Below are positions 17,913 to 26,100 of a stretch of 64,000 nucleotides of DNA, in pieces. The notes beneath the pieces were generated by a model. That model made no database searches and had not been told where the DNA came from. It saw nothing but the letters and a program-made list of their open reading frames with translations. Location of the stretch: NCBI RefSeq assembly GCF_900184895.1, contig NZ_FXZK01000008.1, forward strand, positions 62,001 through 126,000, given 5' to 3'. This DNA comes from Flavimaricola marinus. GTDB lineage: Bacteria > Pseudomonadota > Alphaproteobacteria > Rhodobacterales > Rhodobacteraceae. The position numbers and the translations under genes were made by a program. Numbering within the stretch: the stretch's first letter is position 1; the number at the start of each line of letters is the position of its first letter.

Positions 17913-18839
17913 ATGAAAACCAGCCCGCTTCAGCCGCATTTCGGCACCATCGTCACCGCAGATCCGGGCGAGACCGTCGCCGATATCGATCATGACACCG
18001 TGGTGTCGCTGATCAAGGAGCGCGGCACCGTCCTGTTCACCGGCTTCGGTGCCAGCCGCGAGGATTTCGACTCCTTCACCGACACGATCAGCGAAGACTA
18101 CATGGATTACAAAGGCGGCGGATACGTGCGCAAATCCGTGGGCGGCGGCAAAGGCGAGGGCAAGGCCCTGCTGTCGACCCGCTACGACCACGGGCGCAAG
18201 ACCCAGATGACCTTTGGCCTGCCGCTGCACGGCGAGATGTACTATATCGACGGCCGGCCGCAGGCGCTGTGGTTCTACTGCGTCAAACCCGCCGATGCCG
18301 ACGGCCAGACCACGGCCTGCGACGGCGCCGAGGTCTACAACCGGCTGGGCCAGAAATGGAAGGATCTGCTGCATGAAAAGCGGCTGATGTTCCTGCGGGT
18401 CTACCGCGACGGCGAATGGCAGAAGATCTACCAGACCGAGGATTCCGCCGAGGCCTGCAAGTTCGCCGAAGGCAACGGGATCACCGTCGAATTCGACGAA
18501 GCCGAGAAGACCATGCGGACCAAGTATCTGGTGTCCGCGGTTCTGCCGACGAAATGGGGCGGGCACACCGCCTATATCAACAACCTGCTCACCGTCTACA
18601 TGCAGATGCAGATGGGCCGGGGCGACACCTCCACCGTCTGGCTCGAGGACGGCTCGCCGATCCCGGATGAGCTGATGGAAGAGGTCAAGCGGGTGCAGGA
18701 CGAGCTGATCGTCGATCTTAACTGGACCGCCGGCGATTTCGCCATCCTCGACAACAGCCGGGCGCTGCACGGGCGGCGGGCGTTCGAGGACACCGACCGC
18801 GAGGTCTATCTGCGGATGGTCCGCAGCGTGCCGTTCTGA
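17913..18839 (+). CDS. Fe(II)/2-oxoglutarate oxygenase, TauD/clavaminate-synthase-like (second of tandem pair)
   Basis: A 308-residue paralogue of the preceding gene, closely alignable along the whole length: both have YxxYKGGGYVRK, KWKDLLxEKRLM, WGGHTAYIN and DNSRxxHGRR. The iron ligands are HGE in PLHGEMYY near 107 and the His in ALHGRRAF near 290. The duplication looks old enough for clear divergence, so the two enzymes may act at different positions or on successive intermediates. The acyl-ligase gene starts five bases after the stop, so these are co-transcribed. No signal peptide; cytosolic. Confidence 0.85.
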   Translation: MKTSPLQPHFGTIVTADPGETVADIDHDTVVSLIKERGTVLFTGFGASREDFDSFTDTISEDYMDYKGGGYVRKSVGGGKGEGKALLSTRYDHGRKTQMTFGLPLHGEMYYIDGRPQALWFYCVKPADADGQTTACDGAEVYNRLGQKWKDLLHEKRLMFLRVYRDGEWQKIYQTEDSAEACKFAEGNGITVEFDEAEKTMRTKYLVSAVLPTKWGGHTAYINNLLTVYMQMQMGRGDTSTVWLEDGSPIPDELMEEVKRVQDELIVDLNWTAGDFAILDNSRALHGRRAFEDTDREVYLRMVRSVPF

Positions 18840-18844
18840 TCGGC

Positions 18845-20266
18845 ATGGAGCGGGTGCGCACAATCCTCGAGGGGGCTGATGCGCAGCCGCTCTCGGACCC
18901 GGCTCACGCTCCTGCCGAGGGCGGAGTGGACCGGGGGACAGTGGCCGGGCTGGTCAGCGACCTGATCGCGATGATCGACGAGGCCGGTCTGGCCGGTGCG
19001 CGGTTCTGCGTGCCGCTGTCGTCGTCGATCGGCTCCGTCGCGGCGCTGATGGCGGTGATGGAGACAACCTGTTCGGGGGCGCTGATCCCGCTCAGCCCCG
19101 CCGACGAAGGGCCGGAACCGAACCCCGATTGGCCGGGCTTCTGCGAAGCGGTGCTGATCCCGCCGGATGCCACCCAAGGGGCGGGCTCTGCGCGGATCGT
19201 GATGATGCCGGGCGGCAGGAAACAGCGCGGGGAAGACCGGATTTACCTGCGCACCTCGGGGACGACGGGGCGGCCGAAATGGGCGGCGCACGACACCGAC
19301 AAGCTGCTCGAAAATGGCCGGGCTGTGGCCGAACGGATGGAGCTTTCGCCCGCCGACCGGGTGATGATCCCGGTGCCGATCCACCACATGTTCGGGCTTG
19401 GGGCCGGGCTGCTGCCGTCGCTGGTGGCGGGGTCGCGGATCCACCTCGTGCCGCGGGGCAACCCGCTGGTGTTCTTTCAGGCGCAGCGGGGCTTCGATCC
19501 CACCGCGATCTTCATGGTGCCCAGCCAATGCCGCTCGGTGATGGCGCTGGGGCGGGGCTCCGGCTCGGCCCGTGCGATCGTCGTGGCGGGGGACAAGCTG
19601 TTCCCCGACGAGGCGGTGGCCTTCGAGGCAAAGCACGGCACGCTGGTGGCGCTTTACGGGGCCACCGAGCTGGGGGCGATCACCGCCAGCAGCCCGCGTG
19701 ATCCGCAGGCGCTGCGGCACGCCACGGCCGGACCGCCGCTGCGGGGGATGACGCTGGACCTTGCCGACGAAGAGGCCGATCCCGCCGCCGAGGGGGCGGT
19801 GCCGTTCCGGGTCCGGGCCGAATACGGGCTGTTGGGCTATGTCGACTGGGACAGCGGCGACATGATCGCCGAGGCGCCCGAGGTCTGGCCCACAGGCGAT
19901 CTGATCCGGCTGCACGACGGCGACCGGATCGAGGTTCTGGGCCGGTCGGACCACGCGGTCAACCGGGACGGTCTGCTGGTGCATATGGGCCAGATCGAGG
20001 GTTGCCTGACACGGGCCGAGGGCGTCGATCAGGCGGTGGTGGTGACGGCCGGCACCTCGCGGCGCGGGGCCGGGCTGGTGGCGTTCTGCACCCTGACCAA
20101 ACCAGGGGCCAATACCGACGAGGGCATTCTGGCGCATGCGAGGGCCGAGCTTCAGGCCCGGGCCGTGCCCGACCGGCTGATCGTGGTCGAGAGCCTGCCC
20201 ATGCTGGCCTCCGGCAAGGCGGACCGGCTGGCGCTGACGGCGCAGGCCGAGGCGCTGTCGTCCTGA
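18845..20266 (+). CDS. Adenylate-forming acyl/aryl ligase (ANL superfamily)
   Basis: A 473-residue AMP-forming ligase that activates a carboxylic acid as its acyl-AMP and passes it to CoA or a carrier protein. The phosphate-binding loop is LRTSGTTGRPKWAAH near 135-149, the ATP motif YGATELGAI near 272, the hinge Asp in PTGDLIRLHDGDRIEVLGR near 345-363 and the C-terminal catalytic Lys in LASGKADR near 459. It is slightly short because the N-terminal domain is reduced. It follows the oxygenases by five bases and is followed by a carrier-protein gene, which suggests loading of that carrier. The acid is unknown; 4-hydroxybenzoate from the nearby UbiC or a fatty acid are the candidates. Confidence 0.85.
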   Translation: MERVRTILEGADAQPLSDPAHAPAEGGVDRGTVAGLVSDLIAMIDEAGLAGARFCVPLSSSIGSVAALMAVMETTCSGALIPLSPADEGPEPNPDWPGFCEAVLIPPDATQGAGSARIVMMPGGRKQRGEDRIYLRTSGTTGRPKWAAHDTDKLLENGRAVAERMELSPADRVMIPVPIHHMFGLGAGLLPSLVAGSRIHLVPRGNPLVFFQAQRGFDPTAIFMVPSQCRSVMALGRGSGSARAIVVAGDKLFPDEAVAFEAKHGTLVALYGATELGAITASSPRDPQALRHATAGPPLRGMTLDLADEEADPAAEGAVPFRVRAEYGLLGYVDWDSGDMIAEAPEVWPTGDLIRLHDGDRIEVLGRSDHAVNRDGLLVHMGQIEGCLTRAEGVDQAVVVTAGTSRRGAGLVAFCTLTKPGANTDEGILAHARAELQARAVPDRLIVVESLPMLASGKADRLALTAQAEALSS

Positions 20267-20273
20267 AAGACCG

Positions 20274-20296
20274 CCCCCGGAACCCGTCTCCGGGGG
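20274..20296. promoter_or_regulatory. GC hairpin between acyl-ligase and carrier-protein genes
   Basis: CCCCCGGA pairs with TCCGGGGG around a seven-base loop, eight bases after the ligase stop. There is no following T-run, so it is not a classic terminator; it may stabilise or attenuate the transcript before the carrier gene. Confidence 0.45.
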
Positions 20297-20467
20297 GCTC
20301 AGCGGGGCCGGTCCCGGGCGATCACATCCTGGACAGGCGGCCGGCAAGGGCTGGACACAGAAGGCAAAAACCAGCATTTGCGGTGAGGTTGCTGCATCGT
20401 CTCGTCGCTGTTTGCCCGAAACCGGGCCGGGTGGCGGGCGGAACATAATGATGGAATTGGACAGTCT

Positions 20468-20722
20468 ATGGCGAACACAACGGATGCGTTGATCGAATTG
20501 ATCTCGACCGAACTGAAGATCGACAAAGAGACACTCGGGCCCAAGACGGCGGTCTTCGAGGGCGGGTTGGAGCTGGACAGTTTCGCCGTCGTCGATCTCA
20601 TCACCAAGGTCGAGGCGCGGTTCGACATCCAATTGTCGGATGACGATTTCAGCATGGAAAACTTTGCCGATCTCGAAACGCTGGCGGGGGTCATCGACCG
20701 CTACGTCGCGGCAAAGGGCTGA
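20468..20722 (+). CDS. Acyl carrier protein
   Basis: An 84-residue acidic four-helix carrier protein of standard ACP length. The phosphopantetheine attachment Ser is in LELDSFAVVDL near residue 38; the usual DSL is DSF. It carries thioester-bound intermediates in the cytoplasm. Position after the acyl-AMP ligase suggests it is loaded by that enzyme, and the transferase domain at the end of the 2107-6927 synthase could modify it. The gap to the ligase is 201 bases and holds a hairpin, so expression may be partly separate. A hydrolase gene follows after 50 bases. Confidence 0.88.
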   Translation: MANTTDALIELISTELKIDKETLGPKTAVFEGGLELDSFAVVDLITKVEARFDIQLSDDDFSMENFADLETLAGVIDRYVAAKG

Positions 20723-20772
20723 TCGCGCCATCGGGCGCAGGCTGATCTCATCACAGAAAGGAGGGGTGTCTG

Positions 20773-21834
20773 ATGCGGGTTGTTCTTAGGCTCATCAGGG
20801 GCCTCTTCGCGGCTCTGGCGCGGCTGTTCGGCGGCGGGGGCGGCGGGCAGGCGTCCCGGCGGGGCAGGCGGCCCGCCAAAGAGCCCTATGTGCCCCGGCG
20901 CAAGACCGGGCCCGACAACACCATGGCGCCTCCGGGCAGCCTCGGGGGCGTCGAGCAGGACCAGATCGTGGTGGGCACCTTTCGCGATCACGACCGGGGC
21001 CGGGCGATCCCGTTCAAGATGTTCATGCCCGAAGGGGTCAGCGGACCCGCGCCCGTGGTGATCTTTTCGCACGGGCTGGGCGGGTCGCGCGACGCGGCGC
21101 CCTATCTGGGGCATGCGCTGGCCAAGGCGGGCTACTTCGGGTTCTTCATCCAGCATCCGGGCACCGACAAGACGATCCTCGAAGGGGCGCAGACCCAGCA
21201 AGAGATCCAGCGCCAGATGCAGGCCGCGATCAAGGTGCCGGGCAACATGCTCGACCGGTTCACCGATCTGCCCTTCGTGCTGGATCAGCTGGAGCGGATG
21301 AACGTCAAGACCAAGCTCGCCGGACAGCTCGACCTGACCCGGATCGGGATGATCGGGCATTCCTACGGTGCGCGCAGCACCATGGCCGCGGCAGGGCAGG
21401 CCTTCGGGTTCTTCGGAACCCGGTTCAAGGATCCGCGGATCAAGGCGGCGGTGCCGCTCAGCCCGAACGTCACCGTGCCGCCGGGGCAGAGCCTCGAGGG
21501 GATCTATGACGCCATCGACATCCCGATGCTGCATGTCACGGGCACCGGCGACGGGATGATGGGGGACGAGGATTTCGACCCCTACACCCGGACGATCCCC
21601 TATCAGACGATCACCGCCCCGGATCAGTATCTGCTGGTGCTCGACGGGGCCTCGCATTCGACCTTCAGCGGGCGCGAGGACGATGGCGACGGCGGCGAGA
21701 TCAAGGACGTGATCGCGCTTCTGGTGGTGCTGTTCATGAACGCCCACCTGAAGGGGGACGAGGCGGCGCTCACCGAACTGCGCGAGGATTTCGCGTTCCG
21801 GCTGGCACCGGAGGACATCTTCGAATTCAAATAG
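20773..21834 (+). CDS. Alpha/beta hydrolase (PAF-acetylhydrolase/dienelactone-hydrolase-like), membrane-associated
   Basis: A 353-residue hydrolase. The N-terminus is a short amphipathic or hydrophobic segment (VVLRLIRGLFAALARLF) followed by Gly and Arg/Lys-rich residues, suggesting peripheral or single-span membrane attachment. The catalytic fold starts near 65: oxyanion loop FSHGLGGSRD near 98, nucleophile Ser in GMIGHSYGARS near 197, an acidic candidate in TGTGDG and a His in DGASHSTFSG near 297. Such enzymes hydrolyse short-chain or oxidised acyl esters. GGAGG is well placed before the ATG. It is the last gene of the oxygenase-ligase-ACP run. Substrate unknown; release or trimming of the cluster product fits the context. 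Confidence 0.8.
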   Translation: MRVVLRLIRGLFAALARLFGGGGGGQASRRGRRPAKEPYVPRRKTGPDNTMAPPGSLGGVEQDQIVVGTFRDHDRGRAIPFKMFMPEGVSGPAPVVIFSHGLGGSRDAAPYLGHALAKAGYFGFFIQHPGTDKTILEGAQTQQEIQRQMQAAIKVPGNMLDRFTDLPFVLDQLERMNVKTKLAGQLDLTRIGMIGHSYGARSTMAAAGQAFGFFGTRFKDPRIKAAVPLSPNVTVPPGQSLEGIYDAIDIPMLHVTGTGDGMMGDEDFDPYTRTIPYQTITAPDQYLLVLDGASHSTFSGREDDGDGGEIKDVIALLVVLFMNAHLKGDEAALTELREDFAFRLAPEDIFEFK

Positions 21835-21838
21835 GCGG

Positions 21839-21880
21839 GGGCGGGGTGCCTCCGGCGGGGATATTTTTACCCCAAAGAAG
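21839..21880. terminator. Terminator-like intergenic element
   Basis: GC-rich bases GGGGCGGGGTGCCTCCGGCG followed by GGGGATATTTTTACCCC lie between convergent genes. GGGG...CCCC can pair around ATATTTTTA. The CTCCGGCGGGGATATTT string resembles an intergenic element I recall being repeated in Rhodobacteraceae genomes; that comparison is from memory. Confidence 0.4.
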
Positions 21881-21902
21881 CGGCGCCGGCGCGGCGGGTG
21901 GA

Positions 21903-22571
21903 TCAGGCCGCGTGCATGCGGGCGATCTTCTCCAGACGCTTCATCCGGCGGCCCATCTCTGCGCGGTTGTTGACGTTGGGAAAGGCGGCTTGCGGCATCG
22001 GTTCGCCCAGAAAGGAACAGAGCCGGTTCCAGCCTTCGTCGGCGCGGAACACGATCAGCCGCTCCGGGGCGATCTCGGCGCGGACCTCTGCGATATGGGC
22101 CTCGTAGCGGGCGATGGCGAGATCGCGGTGATCCATCGTGCCTTGCAGCAGACCATTCCAGATCAACCCGTCGAGCATGGTGTTCATCTTGGCGCCGAAC
22201 TCGGATTCCGACGGCAGGCCGGTGCCCTTGTAGATCGTGCCCATGGTGCTGTCATACCAGCCTTCGGGGCCCTTGGCATGGACGCTGAGCAGAACCTTTG
22301 CCTCGGGAAAGGCGCGGGCCATGCCACGCCAAGCGGCACAAGCAGGAAAATCGAGGGTCGCACGCTTGCCGGCAAACACCCGGTTCCAGTCGCGGTCCGG
22401 GCTGTCGGGGTCCTTCATGACATCGAGCCAGAAATCCACGTCCGACTTGTGGTCGGGGTGAAACATCACATCGGTCATGTGATAGCACGGATACCCGAGA
22501 ATCCCGAGCGCCTTGGCGATAGAGGACGTGCCGGTTCGGCCAAAGCCAGCGCCGATAATATCCAGTGTCAT
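21903..22571 (-). CDS. Sulfotransferase family protein (Sulfotransfer_4-like)
   Basis: A 222-residue P-loop protein. The cofactor loop GAGFGRTGTSSIAKAL is at residues 7-22, followed by GYPCYHM near 28. A strand-loop FPEAKVLLSVHAKGPEGWYDS near 88-108 corresponds to the second binding site. A C-terminal RLIVFRADEGWNRLCSFLG segment is typical of this sulfotransferase branch. It is not closely similar to the two sulfotransferase-like proteins at 7-9.5 kb, so it was probably acquired independently. It is transcribed alone, convergent with the hydrolase gene and divergent from the M50-HlyD gene. The acceptor is unknown. Confidence 0.85.
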   Translation of the reverse strand: MTLDIIGAGFGRTGTSSIAKALGILGYPCYHMTDVMFHPDHKSDVDFWLDVMKDPDSPDRDWNRVFAGKRATLDFPACAAWRGMARAFPEAKVLLSVHAKGPEGWYDSTMGTIYKGTGLPSESEFGAKMNTMLDGLIWNGLLQGTMDHRDLAIARYEAHIAEVRAEIAPERLIVFRADEGWNRLCSFLGEPMPQAAFPNVNNRAEMGRRMKRLEKIARMHAA

Positions 22572-23139
22572 GCCGTATTCCTGTGCCTGTATGTCTCGGG
22601 TCGTCCATCAGAGGCACGTCACCGCGCCAAAAGCGACCAGCCCCCTCACGTCTTTACGGTGAGTTACTGCCCAACTAGGGCGGCCAAAAGGCCCCGGCAA
22701 GGTAGAGCATGGCAATCCCTAACATGCCGTTACGTCATTACAACATTGTTTTTCCGAAACTTTTCGTGAAGTCCGGCGGTCGCGGCACGGCGGCTCATTG
22801 ACGCAAGGGAATGTGCCGCGGGGCAGGGCCGCCGCCCGGGGGTCGGGTCTGGCCGAACCAGCCGGTCGCCGGGCCGCAAAAGATTGCACTCTTTTTGACG
22901 GGCAGCCTTAACATTTCCGCCGCCAGCGCTTAGTTATAAGCCACATTTTCGTGCGATTTAGACAACATAAAGACGCTAGAATCATTAGAAGCGTGCCGCC
23001 CCTGCATGGTTGCTTGGCGACAGCGCGGCGAGCGTTTAGATTATAGAAAACAGCCGCGAGGCACAGCCAATCCCGCAGAGGTGGGTCGGACGATACGTCA
23101 CAACCGGCGATTTTCCCTCCTCGGGCAGTGGAGAACGAC
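22572..23139. other. Divergent intergenic region with AT-rich segment
   Basis: 568 bases between two divergent starts. Bases about 22905-23000 are clearly AT-richer than the surroundings and are the likely promoter zone of the long M50-HlyD gene. I could not define a confident -35/-10 pair, repeat or RNA structure. Confidence 0.5.
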
Positions 23140-26100
23140 ATGGCCAAGAGCGAAACACCATCCGGAAAGTCGACCGCAGCGTATGATCGCCCGTCGCTGC
23201 GCGGCGACTTGCGCGTGGTCTATGACAATCCCGGCGCAGGCGAGGGCCGGATCCGGATCATCGACCCGCGCAACGGGCGGCAGTTCTCCTTCGACGGTCG
23301 CGAGCATCGGCTGTGCGAGGCGGCGGACGGCACCGCCGATCTGGCGGCCATCCATGCCAAGCTGACGTCGGACGGGGAAACGCTGACACAGACCGACGTG
23401 GCCGAATTCTTTCGGCGGTTGCAGATCTTGGGGCTTCTGGCCACCGATGCTGCCGAGGCCGGCCCGCAAGGACGCGGCGCCGCCGGTCGGGCGGGGCGCC
23501 GGCCCGGCGCGCCCGGTGGTCCGCGTGCGGCTGGCCTTGCGGGCGCAGGCTCGGTGACCGAACGGCTCGGCGCGGCCCGGGCCAGAACAGACAATGCCGC
23601 CGGGGATCGTCCCGGCGCCGAGGGCAACACTCCCGGCATCATGCCGCGCGGGGCCAGCAGCCGGGTCACCCGGCTGACCGGGCAGGCCGCCAGTGCCGCC
23701 AAGGGAGCCACAGCCGGCGCCGTGGTGGGGGCGATCGCCGCCCGGACGGCCGGGGCCAATGCCGCCACGCGGTCGCCCGCCGCACCGGCCACCCCCGAAG
23801 AGCCCGCCGCCTCGCACCGCGATCAGGCGCTGGAGCGGATCCGCGGCCGCAAGCGCGGCGCGGGCGCTTCGCCCGAGCAAGCTCCCGAGACCGGCAGTGA
23901 GACCACCCCCGGGGCAAACGCAGAGCCAGATGGCACGCAAACCGGCAGCCCTGCCACCGTGACACCGGCAGCCGATCGGCCAGAGAGCGCTGCGGGCAAA
24001 TCCGCGGCCCCGGCGGGGACGGACACGCCCGCAGCGGCAGAGCCCGTTGCGCCGACCCTGGCCTCTGAAACACCGGCCGAACCGGCCGCGACAGCCCCCG
24101 AGACAGAGAAGACGCCCGAGGCCGCCGCACCGGCCCCGCCGCCCGTGATCTCTCCGGCTGCCAAAACGGCAGAGCCCGAGGCGCGGACACCTGCCGCGGA
24201 TGCACCCGAGGCGACCACGCCGGACGCCGCCGCGGATACGCCCACAGAGGACCCGGACGACGACATGCCCCGGGCCATCGTGCCCGAGCCCTCCGAGGAG
24301 GACGGGGCAGAGGACCGCTCGACCGTGGCGCGGTTCCGCGACCGCAGGCCGAACCGTGGCAAATCGCGCACCGGCATGGCGGCGGCCAAGACCGCGGCCT
24401 CTATCGTGGCCTCGATCCGGCCCGGCGGCGGTCGCGCCGCGGACATCCCGCGCAGCGAGACGTCAGAGACAGGTGCCGGGACCTCCGAGGGCTCCGACAC
24501 GCAGCCCCCCGCCGATCCGCCATCCGCAACCCCGCGCGGCCTGACCGCGATTCAGGCGGCGAATTCCGATCGCAGCGCGGCTCCGGCCGCGGGTAACGCG
24601 TCCAGCAACGCCTCCGCAGAGCGCAGCACGCCAAAGGCAGAGCCGGTCCGAACCCCGGTCGCCGAAGTGCTGCCCCCCGCCGGAACATCCGCGACCGGGA
24701 CGAACACGTCCGACCCTGCGATAGCAGGGCGGCCGAAAACCGATGCGGCGGACTTGCCCGCGGCGAATTTCTTCGACGACGACGAATTTGACGACCTGCC
24801 CGGCGGGATCGGCGGTGGCATGGGCGGCGGTATGGGCGGTGGCGCCCCCGGCGGCATGGGTGGCGGTATGCCCGGTGGCATGGGCGGCATGGGTGGTCGT
24901 ATGGGCGGCATGGGCGGCGGCGGCATGCCTGGTGGCATGGGCGGTCGCATGGGTGGCATGGGCGGCGGCGGTATGCCCGGTGGCATGCCCGGCGGCATGG
25001 GGGGCATGGGCGGCCGTATGGGCGGCATGGGCGGCGGTGGCATGCCCGGTGGTATGGGGCCCGGTGGTATGGGCGGTGGCGGCATGGCCGCAATGGCCGG
25101 CATGGGCGGCATGGCCGGAGCCATGGGCGGTGGCGGCATGGGCGGCATGGGTGGCGGCGGCCGTATGGGCGGCATGCCCGGCGGTATGGGCGGACGCATG
25201 GGCGGCATGGGCGGCATGGCCGCGGAACCACAGGGCAAGAAGGGCCCTGCCCAGCTGGTCCTGTTCGATCCGCAGGGGCTGTTCAAGCTGCTCTATATTC
25301 TGGGCTATCCGCTGAAATTCATCCTCTGGGCCATCGTGCCCCTGGTGATCATCGGCGGCATGACGATGATGAAGAACCTCGAGGCGATCGGCGAAGACTT
25401 TGGCCGGATCCTCACCGATCTGGGGTCGATCACCCAGTTCATCATCGGGCTGTTCGTGGTCAACCTCGTCTCGCGCCTGGCGCAGGGGGTGGCGATCGTG
25501 GCGCATGGGGGCCGGGTGCCCGGGTTCGGGATCAAGCTGGTGCTGAACATCATCCCGCGGTTTTTCATCGACAATACCGGTGTGCGCGAGATGGACCGGC
25601 AGGGGCAGCTCTGGGCCTATGGCAGCGGCTTGCTGTCGCGACTGGCGATCTTCGGGCTGGGGATCCTGGTCTGGGCGATCACCCGCGACGATGGCGGCTG
25701 GCTGCCGCTGGCGTCACTGGTGGCGGCGCAGTTCGGGCTTCTGGTGTTCCTGATCACGGCCTTCCCGCTGATGCCGGCGGATGGTCTGAACTGGATCGCG
25801 GTCGTGTGCAACGAGCCCAAGATCCTGGGCAAGGCGGTGACCGGGTTCAAGCATGTGTTCCTCGGGGCCGATCTGCCCCCGATACTGGAGAAGAAGGACG
25901 CGCTTCCCATGGCCTTCCTCGGGCTGGGGATATTGCTGACGCTGATGGCGCTGCTCGGGGTGCTGGGGATCACCGCGGCGATCATGCTCGAGGCAGAGCT
26001 GGGCGGGCTGGGGGTCGTGCTGTTCCTCGGGATGGCGGCGGCGGTGTCGCTCTATCTGCTGACCATGGTCACCTCGATGCGCGGGCGCTCCGGCGGCGGG

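Noticed and set aside
24463-25506. His/Ala-rich 347-residue minus-strand frame opposite the Met-Gly tract
   Set aside because: Composition is the mirror of GGM repeats (CAT/GCC); no ribosome site or family.
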